DNA of 64,000 bases from Aotearoamyces nothofagi (Eukaryota; Ascomycota; Leotiomycetes; Leotiales; Tympanidaceae): contig JADDTR010000003.1 in assembly GCA_015345905.1 (NCBI GenBank), forward strand, positions 1,178,001 through 1,242,000. Direction: 5' to 3'. Both the position numbers and the translations under genes were made by a program. The notes beneath the pieces are model-generated. The model ran no database searches. It was not told the origin of the DNA and saw only the letters and a list, made by a program, of their open reading frames with translations. Positions 34,821 to 47,100 of the stretch are shown one piece after another (the first letter of the stretch is position 1; each line of letters opens with the position of its first letter).

Positions 34821-36909
34821 GGTGGAGGTTTATCGGGAGGGATACGAGTCTCGCGTACAGAGGCCATGTGCAGATGAACACGATGTACATATGATAATGA
34901 CTAGCCTTTGGTTCACATATTTTACGGCGCATATCAGATAGCAGGTTGCGGGAAACGGATTTTGGGCAGCTTCAGCCTGGCACTTAGATGTAGATCGGAT
35001 CAAATGGGAAGACATAAACATACAATGGGCTAGAGCAAGAGTTAGTCCGAAAGTTGCTGCCGTACAATTAAGGAGTTTAAGTTTCGGTAGCAATGCCACA
35101 AATGTCACGCAAAGGTGATGGGCCGGGCTCTCAGGATTGTTTACGGTCTGCGGCTAAACCCCTTCTCGAAAACATCCCGGCTTCATCCTCACGGGAAACG
35201 TGACACTTGCTTTTCGTGGCGCCTTGTCGCCGCCCCAAAAATGCTTGCGTTGAATACGGGCCGTGTGCGAAAAAGGGGTGGCCGGGTGGGATCAGGGACC
35301 GAGCCGCCGCCACGATAATGATGCCATGATGGCCGAGCTGTGGCTATCGCATCGGCTGGCCTGGATGAGAGCGAGCAAAGCGTTCCTGCTGGCTGCATGC
35401 ATGCGAGACGGCAGGTATCGTGGGTGCCAAGCATGGCCCTTCCGAGCTCTAGAATCCATTGCACCGTGGATTGTTCTGGCCCGCGATAGGGGCCTGGTGT
35501 CGCGGGTCTTCTAGGAGACAGCACATTGGTATTTATACCAGGATACATGCGACGGAGAATACGACCATCTCGAAGGCTACAGTCACAGCAACCATACTCC
35601 TGGGGTTCTTTCCTCCAGCCGACTCGAGAGGAATAATCCTATTACAGAAGGATTACAGTCTTATACTATAGTACTATAGTACTATAGTATTGCTGTACAG
35701 TATTGCAGAACTACTACAGCAAGGTAAGGATTGGTAGTCTGATACAATGTCTCGGGGCTTTTGGGAGGACAATGGGATAATTAAAGTTGTGTGGATCAGG
35801 CCGCAGCTCGCCGGCCTCCAACGAGTTGCCGGAAGAGAGGCGATTGCCCTATTGAATTACGGCATTACGACACCTGCACGTAAACTGCGCCCCTTTAGAA
35901 GGGTGGCTGCCAGTGCTGCAGGTGCTGTTCTGTTTCTGTTCTGTTTCTGTACTTGCGGAAGCTGAAGTACTCGGCTGGATAAGGTAGGCAGGGATGGTGG
36001 CATTGATTAGTGATGAGTGATGAGTGATGGAGGCTGGCGGCTCGCGGCTGGCGGCTCTTGCAGAATGGAATCGTGCCTGGCCTCTCTGGGCTGCCTTGCC
36101 ATTGCTTGGAAGTGCTTGTAGTAGTTGCTGGATGTGGTCCCATTCATTCCAGACATTTCGCGGTGGAATACAGTACACTGTAGCTGGCAAGACTCGCGTG
36201 CAGCCCCTGCGGCGGCTTCGCAACCATGCGGGCAAGGGACGGCAGGGCAGCCTGGGGAGCCTGGGCAGGTACTGTATGGGCCGTAACGTGCTGTATGGGC
36301 TGTATGTATGGGCTGTCTGGGCTGTCTGGGCCGTCTGGGCTGCACTGGATGTGGTGCTGGACGGTGCAGCAGTACTGGCACCGTACATGATTCTGTACGT
36401 TGCTGTCTATACGGTGCTGTGTCCGCATTGCTGTACGGGTGCTGGATTGTACGTGCGGCGCCGTACAGCACGCCGTAGCCGTAGTGTGCGTGCGTCCGCT
36501 TTCAAATTAGACTTAGCCTGACATGGGGCCTGGAGGCGCCGCTTTCCCCAACCAGTGCAGCTTGCGGATAAATAAAGCTGTCGACCATAATCTGGCATCT
36601 CCATCTCCCTCTCCCTCTGGCTTCAACCGTTGCATCCACGACCTCGTCCCGCCTGCCTCGTCGCCCCATCGCTGGTCAATTGACACCGCGCGTGCCAAGT
36701 CCTGTAAGTTGCCCTCGAAAACACCGTGGCCCGGTGCTGATCCCCCGTCGGCGCCTGCCGCTTGACGTCAGACTTTCGTCCTGCTTGTCGTCTGATTGAC
36801 GTCGGCGCTAACCAGCTCCTCTTTCTAGAATAGAAGCTCAAGAACATCCCACGTTTCTGCGATACCCAACCTACGAATCTTTACCATACAACTCACGACT
36901 CACAACCAG
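34821..36909. other. Low-complexity intergenic block upstream of UGP1
   Basis: 2.1 kb without a supported gene. It has TACTATAG repeats, a GTACAGTA at 35695-35702, ATGAGTG repeats near 36010, and a run of CTGTATGGG/CTGTCTGGG nonamers at about 36272-36343. The last 300 bp are pyrimidine-rich and should contain the UGP1 promoter. Confidence 0.6.
35664..35687 (+). repeat. Octamer repeat (TACTATAG)3
   Basis: Three perfect tandem copies; the unit is related to the TACTGTAC palindrome that recurs in this window. Confidence 0.9.
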
Positions 36910-39212
36910 ATGGCTTCTGCATTGAAGAGCGCGCTGCCTTCCCACCTGAAGCCCTCGGGCCTGGGCAACACTCGAAATTCGGATGAGGATGAGGGTGCCC
37001 GAAAGCATCATGGCAAGTCACAATCCCATGTGGTGAGTGCCTTTTGAGCTGTCTTTCCAGACCTATACACAATACAGCTGTTGCCCTTTCCCTAGATCTT
37101 TGGTGGCATAATGCGGGTAGTGTGGGCGGCACCGCCGTGTTATCAGCTTCAAAAGCTAGCTGTTGTGGAAAGGGCGCGGGCTGCTCATCTCGAGGGAGTT
37201 GTGATATAAGCTGTGTCAAGTGACACTGTAAACAAACGGAACCTGTCCGTAAAGAAGGCAGGTATAAATAATGGGGCAGCTTTGCTGCCGAAGACCTTGA
37301 CCTGGAGACTCTCGCGTATCGTTCTTGCCTTTACTGTCAGGGATTACATATTTACGTTTCATCTCTCTTGTTGCGCGAACCCATGCATCATACACTACCC
37401 CCCTTAGCCCTGCATCTTACGAAGGACTCTTAAGTTCTATAACTGTGATGCATGGGTTCTCACCTTTGAGCAATCAAATTGGAGAATCTCGTTGACCTCG
37501 ATATTCAACGATACCTAATCACCACAAACCTAACTCCTTGTCTTTACAATGTCGACGTGCTGCCAGGATCCAAAGGCTGGGCAGTTGGCCCAGCCAACTC
37601 TAGTAGAATGTGCACAGCTAATAGCAAGAGAAAAGGCTTTCGAGAACACCTCAACATCCGTCGCCGCGAGTCAGATGCGCAACGCCTTAAACAACCTGGC
37701 GGATACAGTCCATGATCCTGAACAAAAAAAGGTAAGGCGATCGTATTACTGCAGCAGGCTTAGGCGGCACAACTAATATCTTGTAGCTATTCGAAACAGA
37801 GATGGATAACTTCTTTGCCCTATTCCGCAGATATCTGAACGAGAAGGCCAAGGGAAATACATTGTGAGTCCAGACTGTACATATAGACTAAGCTGGGACT
37901 AATCATGAGCTTCATTCATAGGGACTGGCAAAGCATTGCACCGCCTGCAGAGGGCCAAGTTGTCAACTACGGAGACCTCCCAAATACCGAATCAGTATCC
38001 TTCCTAAGTAAACTCGCCGTCCTCAAGCTTAACGGTGGCCTTGGAACTTCTATGGGTTGCGTTGGCCCTAAGTCGGTCATCGAAGTCCGTGATGGCATGT
38101 CTTTCCTCGATCTTTCAGTCCGACAGGTCGAATACCTTAACCGCACCTATGATGTCAACGTGCCTTTCGTCCTGATGAACTCATTTAACACCGACGATGA
38201 CACGCAGAACATTATTAAGAAGTATGAGGGCCATAATATCGATATTCTCACATTCAACCAATCCAGATATCCAAGAATCTTGAAGGACTCGCTCCTTCCT
38301 GCTCCAAAGTCATACGACTCAGCTATCTCTGACTGGTATCCTCCCGGACACGGAGATGTCTTCGAATCTCTATACAACTCCGGCACTCTCGACAAACTAA
38401 TCGACCGTGGCGTTGAGATTCTCTTCTTGTCCAACGTTGACAACCTCGGTGCCGTTGTAGATCTGCGTATCCTACAGCACATGGTTGAGACAAAGGCGGA
38501 ATACATTATGGAATTGACTGACAAGACCAAGGCTGATGTCAAGGGTGGAACCATTATTGACTATGAGGGATCAGTCCGTCTTCTTGAAATTGCCCAGGTA
38601 CCAAAGGAACACACCAACGAGTTCAAGTCGATTAAGAAGTTCAAGTACTTCAACACAAATAATATCTGGCTGAACCTGAAGGCCGTCAAGCGTATCGTGG
38701 AGAACAATGAGCTGGAGATGGAAATTATCCCCAACAACAAGACCATCCCGGCCGATAAGAAGGGCGAATCAGACATCTCTATTGTCCAGCTTGAGACCGC
38801 GGTTGGTGCTGCTATCCGTCACTTCCGCAATGCACACGGTGTCAATGTTCCTCGCAGACGTTTCTTGCCCGTCAAAACCTGCTCCGATCTTATGCTGGTC
38901 AAGTCGGACCTTTACTCCTTGAGACACGGTCAATTACAGATTGACCCCAACCGCTTCGGTCCAGCTCCTCTCATAAAGCTTGGAAACGACTTCAAGAAGG
39001 TGTCTGACTTCCAAAAGCGCATTAGCAGCATCCCTAAGATTATTGAGCTTGACCATCTCACTATCACTGGAGCTGTCAACTTGGGCAGAGGTGTTACATT
39101 AAAGGGCACAGTTATCATCGTTGCGACGGAGGGTAGCACCATCGATATTCCTCCGGGATCCATCCTTGAGAACGTGGTTGTACAAGGTTCACTGAGATTA
39201 TTGGAGCATTAA
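36910..39212 (+). CDS. UGP1: UTP-glucose-1-phosphate uridylyltransferase
   Basis: Exons 36910..37032, 37636..37731, 37787..37863 and 37922..39212 encode 528 aa. The enzyme makes UDP-glucose for glycogen, trehalose and beta-glucan synthesis. Motifs are [17 protein letters not shown], the nucleotide-binding [10 protein letters not shown] (about 135-144) followed by [63 protein letters not shown] and [10 protein letters not shown]. The C-terminus is a left-handed beta-helix ([20 protein letters not shown]). The first intron is 603 nt, far longer than the others, with a GTGAGT donor and an AAAG acceptor after GCTAAT. An alternative in-frame start at 37549 lies inside it. Confidence 0.95.
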
Positions 39213-39950
39213 TCTGGTAGATATGTGATAATAAGATTGCGATTGATGGATGGCCTTTGTATCAGGATGCGTTGATAGCGAAGAGCCAATTATTTGTTTG
39301 GATGCATGCATAAGTGAACCATGGCTGGATTGATTACTGTGACGGATAGATTAGGAAAACAATCCTTTATTGGCTTCTTTTAATGATGACCTAGCTTTAA
39401 ATACTGCTTGTCCTTTGCACGTGACTTAATCAAGAACCGACGATACTGCTGGTAGAGGTAACAAACTGGGCAGAAGGCTCCTGTCAGCTATCGACAGTAG
39501 CTTTCTATTCAAACGGTTGAAATCAGACGTAACAAGAAATCCTATCAAAACTGATTGGAATCTCTGAAGCAGTTGTTAGTTTTCTACAAGACCTTTGAGG
39601 AGGAAGTTCAATCGAAAGCAAGGACTATTGCCAGTAGTTACAAAAAACTTAGAGTCGCTGGCTCGATCAGTCCATTTTTATCTAGCTCATAGAGGATAAT
39701 ATAAGTGATATACGCCTCCATTAATAGGCCTCCATTCGTCCGATTTATTCTCTTCTCTAGATGATGTATACACCTCTTTTTTATATATTGTTTTTAGCCT
39801 CGAAAAGCTCTTGTCAATAACCGACAGCTACATTGGGGATCACAGTCGTCATCAACAATATCCATTGGAGTAAGTAGTATTATTCTTGATCGACTTAAGT
39901 AGATCAAGAAGAATCTAAGAACCAAGGCTTTAGATATTCTACTATGTAAT
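39213..39950. other. Intergenic, AT-rich, nothing recognised
   Basis: About 740 bp after UGP1. AT-rich from 39640 on, possibly mutated non-coding DNA. No gene is seen. Confidence 0.5.
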
Positions 39951-40559
39951 ATGCAAGCAATCTGGTCAGAGAGCTGTACTATCGGTGAAGTTCGAGAGCA
40001 GATTGAGGAGCTCTAGAAGCCTTCTGCCCTTATCTGTATAATAAGTCGGTATAATATCCTTGCGAAGGAGCAAGCTGACCAGGAATACGTAATGGAGTCT
40101 GGCTCCCTCCAGCAGCGCTCAGACGACTTCCGTGATGCAGAAGAGCAGACGGCGACTGGGGAAGTCAACGCCCAGCGCCCTCCGAATATTGCAACTCGGG
40201 ATATTGTCGACGACGGCTATGATCTCCGAGGTAGCTGGCGGTTACCGACACGAGCTTTTCGAGGCTAACAACAATATATAAAAGAGAGGCCTGCTAGCCC
40301 TCGAAACCCCAACGCAGCAGAGACGGGCCGGTCGTGGAAACTCAGCTCGGGGAAGTCTGGGCCAGTGGCAGCATCTGCCGCTGCCATTGGCGAGACAGAG
40401 ATTCTGGCGCAGGGAGATATCCACCACCGGTTCGGCACCCGTCGTCAGCGGGGTTATCGACCACCGGTTGCACTACTCGTCGTCGGACAGCTTGTTGCCG
40501 TTTGCAATCTGCTGCTCCACACAGAGTCGCAGCAGGGAGATGGGCGGATGAATGAATGA
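39951..40559 (+). pseudogene. Decayed reading frame of unknown origin
   Basis: From an ATG at 39951 one frame runs 203 codons to 40559 with only about two stops, in a region otherwise without genes. The composition from 40080 on is protein-like (acidic, Gln-rich, then Ser/Pro/Ala-rich). The breaks are of the kind C-to-T change in CA dinucleotides would give, as in fungal RIP, but two events prove little. I recognise no family and cannot say whether it was a host gene or part of a mobile element. Confidence 0.3.
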
Positions 40560-40904
40560 ATGAATGCTGGAGCGAACATATTGACTGGTCTACAACATGT
40601 CTTTGAGATGTGCTGGTCCTGAAGAGATTTTTGTTGGTCTCGCATTTAAAGTTCACGCATTCTAGTTTATATGAGAAAGACAAGAGAGAATCTTCGGTTC
40701 AGATTTCATTTCATTTCATTCCGTGTAGTTTGATCTTATTTGACTATAAGTCCACACTGTACACCCTGGGTATTCCATGCAATGCTAACTCGCTCAAATG
40801 CTTTAGGGGGCCGCTATTCTTATCTTGGTATGTGTATGTTCATGTATACATTTCTCATTTCTTTATACTTCCTAGTCGCGCTACGGGCTTTGCTGGGGAG
40901 GGTA
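40560..40904. other. Intergenic 3' flank
   Basis: 345 bp. A short GAATGAATGAATGAAT run lies just before it and TTTCATTTCATTTCATTCC at about 40706. No gene is supported. Confidence 0.45.
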
Positions 40905-43900
40905 TTACTTCTGCGAACCGATCCCGATCTGCATGGTATTAGCAAGGCCACTAGATGAGTTTGAGGACGAAATGGGATGCAGGAGGGGGTACGCACCAGC
41001 CTCGGTATCAAATGCAACTGTGATATCATCATGCTCTCCGGGATAATCTGGCATATCAAGACAGATAAAGCCGGCGTAGTTTTCTTCCTTTCTCTTTGGC
41101 AACGCGAACTTTGCATCTACAATCCTCATGTAGAATTTGCCGTTTTTGCTGAATGTCTCGAAAATATCAGTCGATTTCAAGGTGAAGTTCATACACTCGC
41201 CATGGCTGAAGTCCTCGAAGAATGCAACGAGCTGGATAACTCTCTCACGGCGAAGGATCTGGAGACGGACGACCGAGGCTTCCCATTTCTTGTAGATAGG
41301 GACGACCATGCGACGGCGGGAGATGGCGAAGGATGTTGACACACCGTCGTAGAGGACACTAAATCCTGTGATGGCAGTTTGGAAAGTGTGCAGATCTTGG
41401 ATGCTAGAGAAGTGGTATTTCCGGATTGTGTCAGACTTGGAGATGATGCCGAGCAATTCTGCAAGCTCATTGGGCACATGTCGTGGTACTTTTGCTTCAG
41501 AAACAGCAATTGTCATATCCTGTTGTGGTTGTCGGAGAATAGTGAACTGGTGAGATGATGTAGATGTACTGAGGTGTAGCCGCAACTCCCCAGGACCAAC
41601 GTTGATGCGATCAGTGATGCTCCCATTGCGTGCATCGAGGAAGACACGAAGATGCTCAGATAGAACTGTTGGTGTTCCTTCTGTGTCCGAGCCACGTGAC
41701 TCAATTTGATTGATTACACGCAGTCCTTGCCATTCAATAGAATCTAATGGGGTTTGGTCAATCGATGATTTCGAGATTGAAGCTGCGGATATAGAGAACT
41801 TTTTGAGTGCAATATTTGCTAAGATCGTTTCATCAGCACATGCCCCTCCAGTGAGGCAGCTATGTAGAACTGAACGATCCCGAGCGTCGTTGAAGGTGAG
41901 AACTATGGTTAATCTCTGTGCACCTTTATTGAACTTTAGAAGTAATGCAGAATCGCCATCATCTCCTCTCATGAAACCGAACTGGATAGGCTCCTGACTG
42001 GGAAGCTTAAAAGTAATGCCACTCAAACTTTTTGTGCTCTTGCTTGTAATAATAGCCATGCGAAACCCACAGTGTTTACGGTGTGCTCCGGTCCCAGCTG
42101 CTTCAATAACCGACTTCTCAAAAACCCTTAAATGGCAGCCTGCAACTGGTTCCTTTGGAAAGTTGCAACTGGTAGAATCCCGATCAAAGTACTGGACGGA
42201 TTTCATTGCCTTTTCATATACTATCTCTTCATCTTGCCGAGCATGCATGCCAGCGTGAACCTTATTTGAGTATTCCACAATACCGGATAGGAGTTTGAAA
42301 TCACGTGGCGTACAACGAACCCGAGCGACGAAACCCATGGGAAGTTTGATTTCCATAGTGTTAAGTCCACTATTCCATCCCACGTTGTCCCAAGTCAGCC
42401 CGAGCGCCTTATCTGACTGTATACAGATACTAACAAGTCCATTCTGACTGCTGATGATGGTTGACAAATGCTCTTTGAACTTGAAGCGTTGAACAGAGAG
42501 GATGCAAGTGCATCGGGGGAGCGGAATTTCAGAGCCAGGCTCTATTAAATAGACATCAACAAACATCCTGGCATAGTTGAAAGCATGCGCTGTGTCTCCA
42601 AGTGGTAGTGCATTTGACAATAGCTCATGGGATGGGGCTTGAGACGTAGGCGATGCCTGCCCACCAGTAGTTGTCAATACTGACTGTGCAACTAGCGTAA
42701 CGGTCGGATATTCGATCCAAATAGACGCATCAAGACCTTGTGGAAGAGGTGCATCTTCGGCATTAGGTGGAAAGATACTGTTTCGCTTCATCGACACTGC
42801 AAGTTTCTGCAAACTACTCAAAATCGCTTGACATCTTTCTAGTAAGTCAGTTAAGGATTCGTTTCCTTGACTTCTTGCTGAAGCAATTACTTCGTTTATA
42901 CTTTCAAGGCCGTGTTCTCCCAGCTCTGCACGTTGCGGCATCACTTCTTCGACAATCCATAGAGACTTTGCTAGGTCGGCGTGACCTTGTTGGCGTAGAA
43001 GATCTATTCTCTGCTGGCCATCAGAGCTCAACGGTCGTTCGTTAACAGCTACCTCAAGGTTTGCCCTTCCTGTCAGGAACCACCACGATGCAAGTCTAAC
43101 TAATTCGTTGAACGATGCCTTGGGCAATGGCTTGACAGATTCCGCCGATAAACGAAACAGCTTGAAAAGGTGCTGGGTTCTCCTTGAAAATTCTTCCAAT
43201 TCACCACCAGTTCCTACAGAGCCCTTCTGTGTCATTGTAAGATTCGGACCAACTTGCGACCCAAGTGGCCGTGTAACTCCTGAAGTGGATTGATCCGAAA
43301 ATATATTTGGCGCTGGTGGATAAGATCGTATAGCTAATTGCGCATGGCTGACATTGGTAGTGCTTTGGGTGATATCATCAGCCGTTACAGAACGCTCTGA
43401 CTCCTCGCTGTCACGCTGATGATGGAGAGAAGTAGCAGAGATCTCGATTTGATTCTTTAAAGCTTTGCCTTCGGACATATTCATTTCAACGCGCTTTTTT
43501 GCTGCTAACGAGTTGGGATCGGAGGGGTTCGTTTCGAGAAATCCTGCTGGACGCACCAGTTCTGTAATAGAGCTATCTTGTTGACTGAAAGTGCTAGGCG
43601 ATGGTGCCATTGCTGGTAGTTCTGGCATTGATGCACTTCCTGTCTGCGTCCGATGTATAGGACGTCGCTCAAAGGCGTGAGCCTCGTCTCTGGTAGGCTT
43701 TCTTACAACACTAACACCGCCTGATGTAGGTTGTGCTGGATGTGATTGTGACCTTTTTCTGCCGGCAGAGATAAGTGAGGTTGGTGCTTCCGCCTCATCA
43801 CCGCCTTCTCCTATGATTTCTGGTTGCCTTTCACTGAAGCGAACAATTAAGCCTTTCTTGCTTCGCTTTGGGCTAACTGAACGACCTCTAGACAAATTTC

Positions 43901-44153
43901 GCGAGTGTGTAACCTCTGCGGCGGTTGGCCATCGGGGTGAATTTGATACGTCAAGCCTAGGGAATGGCTTCGGCGGGCTCGTAGGAGCTGGTGCACCAGT
44001 CATATACAGTTTGTCCGAGGGGCCGTGGAGGAAGGCAGAGACGTTGTCCTCGCCATTGTCCACCTTTTTGTCCCTGCCGAATAGCTTTCCCATGAGACGC
44101 GTCTTGCTAAGAAGTTTTTGGTCATCGTCCTTCCCGCCGGGATCATTGTCCAT
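40905..44153 (-). CDS. Large fungal protein of unknown function (1,082 aa)
   Basis: A single uninterrupted exon. The start MDNDPGGKDDDQKLL at 44153 is preferred; in-frame codons continue upstream to 44291 but read unlike protein. Residues 1-340 are disordered, rich in Ser/Pro and basic patches (RNLSRGRSVSPKRSKKG), with likely phosphorylation sites. A helical, Trp-containing region follows (RRTQHLFKLFRLSAESVKPL, LVRLASWWFLTGRANLE), and then a long C-terminal part that looks beta-rich. I see no signal peptide, membrane helix or catalytic motif. The length and even coding quality show it is a real gene; function unknown. A scaffold or signalling role is possible from the layout only. Confidence 0.85.
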   Translation of the reverse strand: MDNDPGGKDDDQKLLSKTRLMGKLFGRDKKVDNGEDNVSAFLHGPSDKLYMTGAPAPTSPPKPFPRLDVSNSPRWPTAAEVTHSRNLSRGRSVSPKRSKKGLIVRFSERQPEIIGEGGDEAEAPTSLISAGRKRSQSHPAQPTSGGVSVVRKPTRDEAHAFERRPIHRTQTGSASMPELPAMAPSPSTFSQQDSSITELVRPAGFLETNPSDPNSLAAKKRVEMNMSEGKALKNQIEISATSLHHQRDSEESERSVTADDITQSTTNVSHAQLAIRSYPPAPNIFSDQSTSGVTRPLGSQVGPNLTMTQKGSVGTGGELEEFSRRTQHLFKLFRLSAESVKPLPKASFNELVRLASWWFLTGRANLEVAVNERPLSSDGQQRIDLLRQQGHADLAKSLWIVEEVMPQRAELGEHGLESINEVIASARSQGNESLTDLLERCQAILSSLQKLAVSMKRNSIFPPNAEDAPLPQGLDASIWIEYPTVTLVAQSVLTTTGGQASPTSQAPSHELLSNALPLGDTAHAFNYARMFVDVYLIEPGSEIPLPRCTCILSVQRFKFKEHLSTIISSQNGLVSICIQSDKALGLTWDNVGWNSGLNTMEIKLPMGFVARVRCTPRDFKLLSGIVEYSNKVHAGMHARQDEEIVYEKAMKSVQYFDRDSTSCNFPKEPVAGCHLRVFEKSVIEAAGTGAHRKHCGFRMAIITSKSTKSLSGITFKLPSQEPIQFGFMRGDDGDSALLLKFNKGAQRLTIVLTFNDARDRSVLHSCLTGGACADETILANIALKKFSISAASISKSSIDQTPLDSIEWQGLRVINQIESRGSDTEGTPTVLSEHLRVFLDARNGSITDRINVGPGELRLHLSTSTSSHQFTILRQPQQDMTIAVSEAKVPRHVPNELAELLGIISKSDTIRKYHFSSIQDLHTFQTAITGFSVLYDGVSTSFAISRRRMVVPIYKKWEASVVRLQILRRERVIQLVAFFEDFSHGECMNFTLKSTDIFETFSKNGKFYMRIVDAKFALPKRKEENYAGFICLDMPDYPGEHDDITVAFDTEAGAYPLLHPISSSNSSSGLANTMQIGIGSQK

Positions 44154-47100
44154 GATGTCCACAGAACATGCAGTAAGGCTGCGTGCAGGTAATATATCAG
44201 CACTGGGCACTGGGCACTGGATAGGGCATCCAAGGACATGTATCCATAGAATGGGAGGTGGGAAGGTGGGGGATGCAAGACAGACGTACACAGTTTAAAT
44301 GCACCCAGCTGTCGAATCCCAATCATGCCTCATTCATGCAAGTTCGTTGTCTAGATGTATGGGGAACGGGTCGCACGAGGCAGCCTCGAAATGTGCTGGC
44401 GACAACGAGCTATGCACACCCAACATTTCCAGCGGTCTGCAGGGATGTGGATTTACATGCTACAGCCCGTACGATAGCAGGCAGTACGTGCGCCTCGATG
44501 CGTGCGAGAATCCATGGCTGCGGAGCCGATTAGATATCATTCTTAAGTAGGTTCCCAAGGGACAGTTGCGGCTTGCGAGGTGTTTCGAATGAGCCGCCAA
44601 GGCAAGCCAATCACAGGGAGGCTATGGCTTGCGCTGGAACATAACGACGAGGCTGGTTGCTGCGCAGGATATCAGAGCGGGCGGGACTCGCAGTGGTAGG
44701 GGCCTCGGATACTGTATACAGCTGGTCCTGGGCGGGCGGGCGACCTGGAGGTCCACCTGCTCTATTTAGGGGCCCAGACGCGTTCCTGACGCCGCAAGAT
44801 GCCGCAGCGGGCCACGTTAGGACGGCCAGCAAGCTATGCACTGCACGGTAGCTTCTGCCTGTCTACAGGCACGCCTACGGCAGACAGATCCCCAAGGTCC
44901 CCAGGGCCGTGCCGGGCCTTGAGATGCTTATCTAGGTTTCTCGCAGTATAAGCAAGGCCAAGGCGCTGGCTGTGTACGGAGTAGGCGCGTTACCTGCTGC
45001 CCTGCTCCCCTGCCACCCTGCACGTGGCTCTCACTGCGCTCCCTGCTACAGAATGCTCCAGGCGTGGCCAAGGGAGGATCGTTACGCGTGCTACGAGGTC
45101 GTTGCCGGGCACTGCCACATCAGGCCAGGCAGGTCAAGACGTCGCAGCCGTGCGGCAAGCCTTTATGGGGCAGATGCTGCTTTATTAGGTTGCTCGCCAG
45201 CCTCAGCCGCGTGTTCGCCGTTACACAGCCCGATTTCTCAGGCTACTGTCTCAGGTCCCAGCGTTTCGCCGAGAGCTCCGCCAGCAGGCACGTACAGTAT
45301 AGTATACTCGTCGCGTGCTGGAGATATCCTCACTCTCCTGTACCGTGGCTCAGTCCCTAGCGACCGGACCAGTGGTCCTACAGCGACAGCAGTAGCAATA
45401 GCGGCAGCAACAGCGACAGCAACAGCGAAAACGGGAGCGAAGACAGACGTGACACCGTACAGATGGATACAGTACATGATTCATAGCTGAGCCCATCAAG
45501 GCTTGCTTTCATTCGTGTTTATCCGTCCCCTGCGGAGTGCTACTTGGTACGACACCCATAGATAGAGGATAGATGAATGCTGCGGGAATGCTTCTGCTAT
45601 GTATTTCATCCTTGGGAGCGGACAGATTGTTGGGCCTGGACAACTACACTATACAGCACTGTAGGAGCACTGTCCTATGCTCTCGGCCTGAGCACCAAAC
45701 AACACATGTATCCGAACAGTATCTCGACTTGGACACGCATGCGTACAGCACCTACTATGTGCACCATTGAACTCCGGTCGACAACATAACTGCTCCGTAT
45801 AGATAGAGTAAGGTGCCAAGGATAGCTTTAATCCGCTGGCACGGGTTGGTTAACTCTGAGGACCGTCCCCAAAGCCTTTCCCTATGAGCTCTGTACAGTA
45901 GTTAGAATAGAGCCCAGGCAGCTGTGCGGTGAAGCTGTGGAGTGAAGAAATCGCTCGAGCTTGTCGGCTTATGCTGTCTCAGTATATTCTCTATGGCCGT
46001 GAGATTGAAGATTGATGTGCGTCAATCAGGCTTTCCAGACAGAGCATCATGAGCCTGTACTGTATCGAAAGAGGCACAAAAATAGCAGCATGCCGTTGTC
46101 CACATTGCCTATGTGTACATTCTCCTCATCCTTGCATAAGCCTTTCTCTCGCATAGACAACACTGATAGGGTGATTGGGGTTGAGACAGGGAGAACCGCC
46201 AACTCCGCGCGCCAATGGTGGCTTTGGGAGGCGTAATATAGGCCTGGGAACGGTGCATATAGGTAGGCACGCACCGTTGGCATTTGCTAGGAATTGCTGG
46301 AATATACAGAGGTGTGCCGAAGCCTGTGCTTGTTTGATCCGAGGAACTCAGGGACCCAGCCGCAGCGGAGTGAATGGCGGTCAACGTGTGGCGTCGCAAT
46401 AGTAATCATAGTAATGGCTGCGAAGTGCTGTCCGATTTATCATATCACGATACTCTGTGCGCTGTACAGGTAAGAAAGGTACGTACCTGAGATGCCTGCT
46501 CTCAGATGCCTCTTCAACTCGTGCTCCGGAATCAAGGTACTGGACAAGCTCTAATCCAGCACCGTGCATCCTAACATCAACATGGTGCTGTACCTGCTGG
46601 CGTCCCTAAAGCTTAGTTAGGAACCTCTGGTGTGTCCTACCTTACGAGTTAGGCCTAAGGCCTGAGGCCTGCGCAACCTAAGGCCGTCCGTATACGAGGC
46701 TAGAGTCGATCCGTATTGCCAGATGCGAATCCTCTAGACGGCCTGACGAATGACGCCCGGCAAAATATTAAGGCAGGCCGGCCGTCTTGCTAGAAATCCC
46801 ATTCCCTAGCGACTGCTTCTTCTCGCGATAGCAACCCCGACACTTTCAGTCCTCCTAAGCCTCCCATTCTCTGGATACTACCGGCGAGGCCATTCAGCAC
46901 TCGGTGTCCATTGGTTCCCTGATTGCAACGTCAACAAACTCTGATAAGGTTCCCACGTAGAGAGCTCGCGTTTCAGAAAACCGCCCAAGAGCGTCATCCG
47001 TGCTACTCTCACCGATTCAGGCAGAGGGTCACCTAATATTATACATGACGCCGAACCTCTGCTAAGGTGCCCTTGAGAGAGCACCCTTACAAGCAACAGC

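Noticed and set aside
44972-45490. 172-codon frame on the plus strand
   Set aside because: Ends in ATATAT-like runs from the imperfect (RRCAGC)n tract and has no protein-like features.
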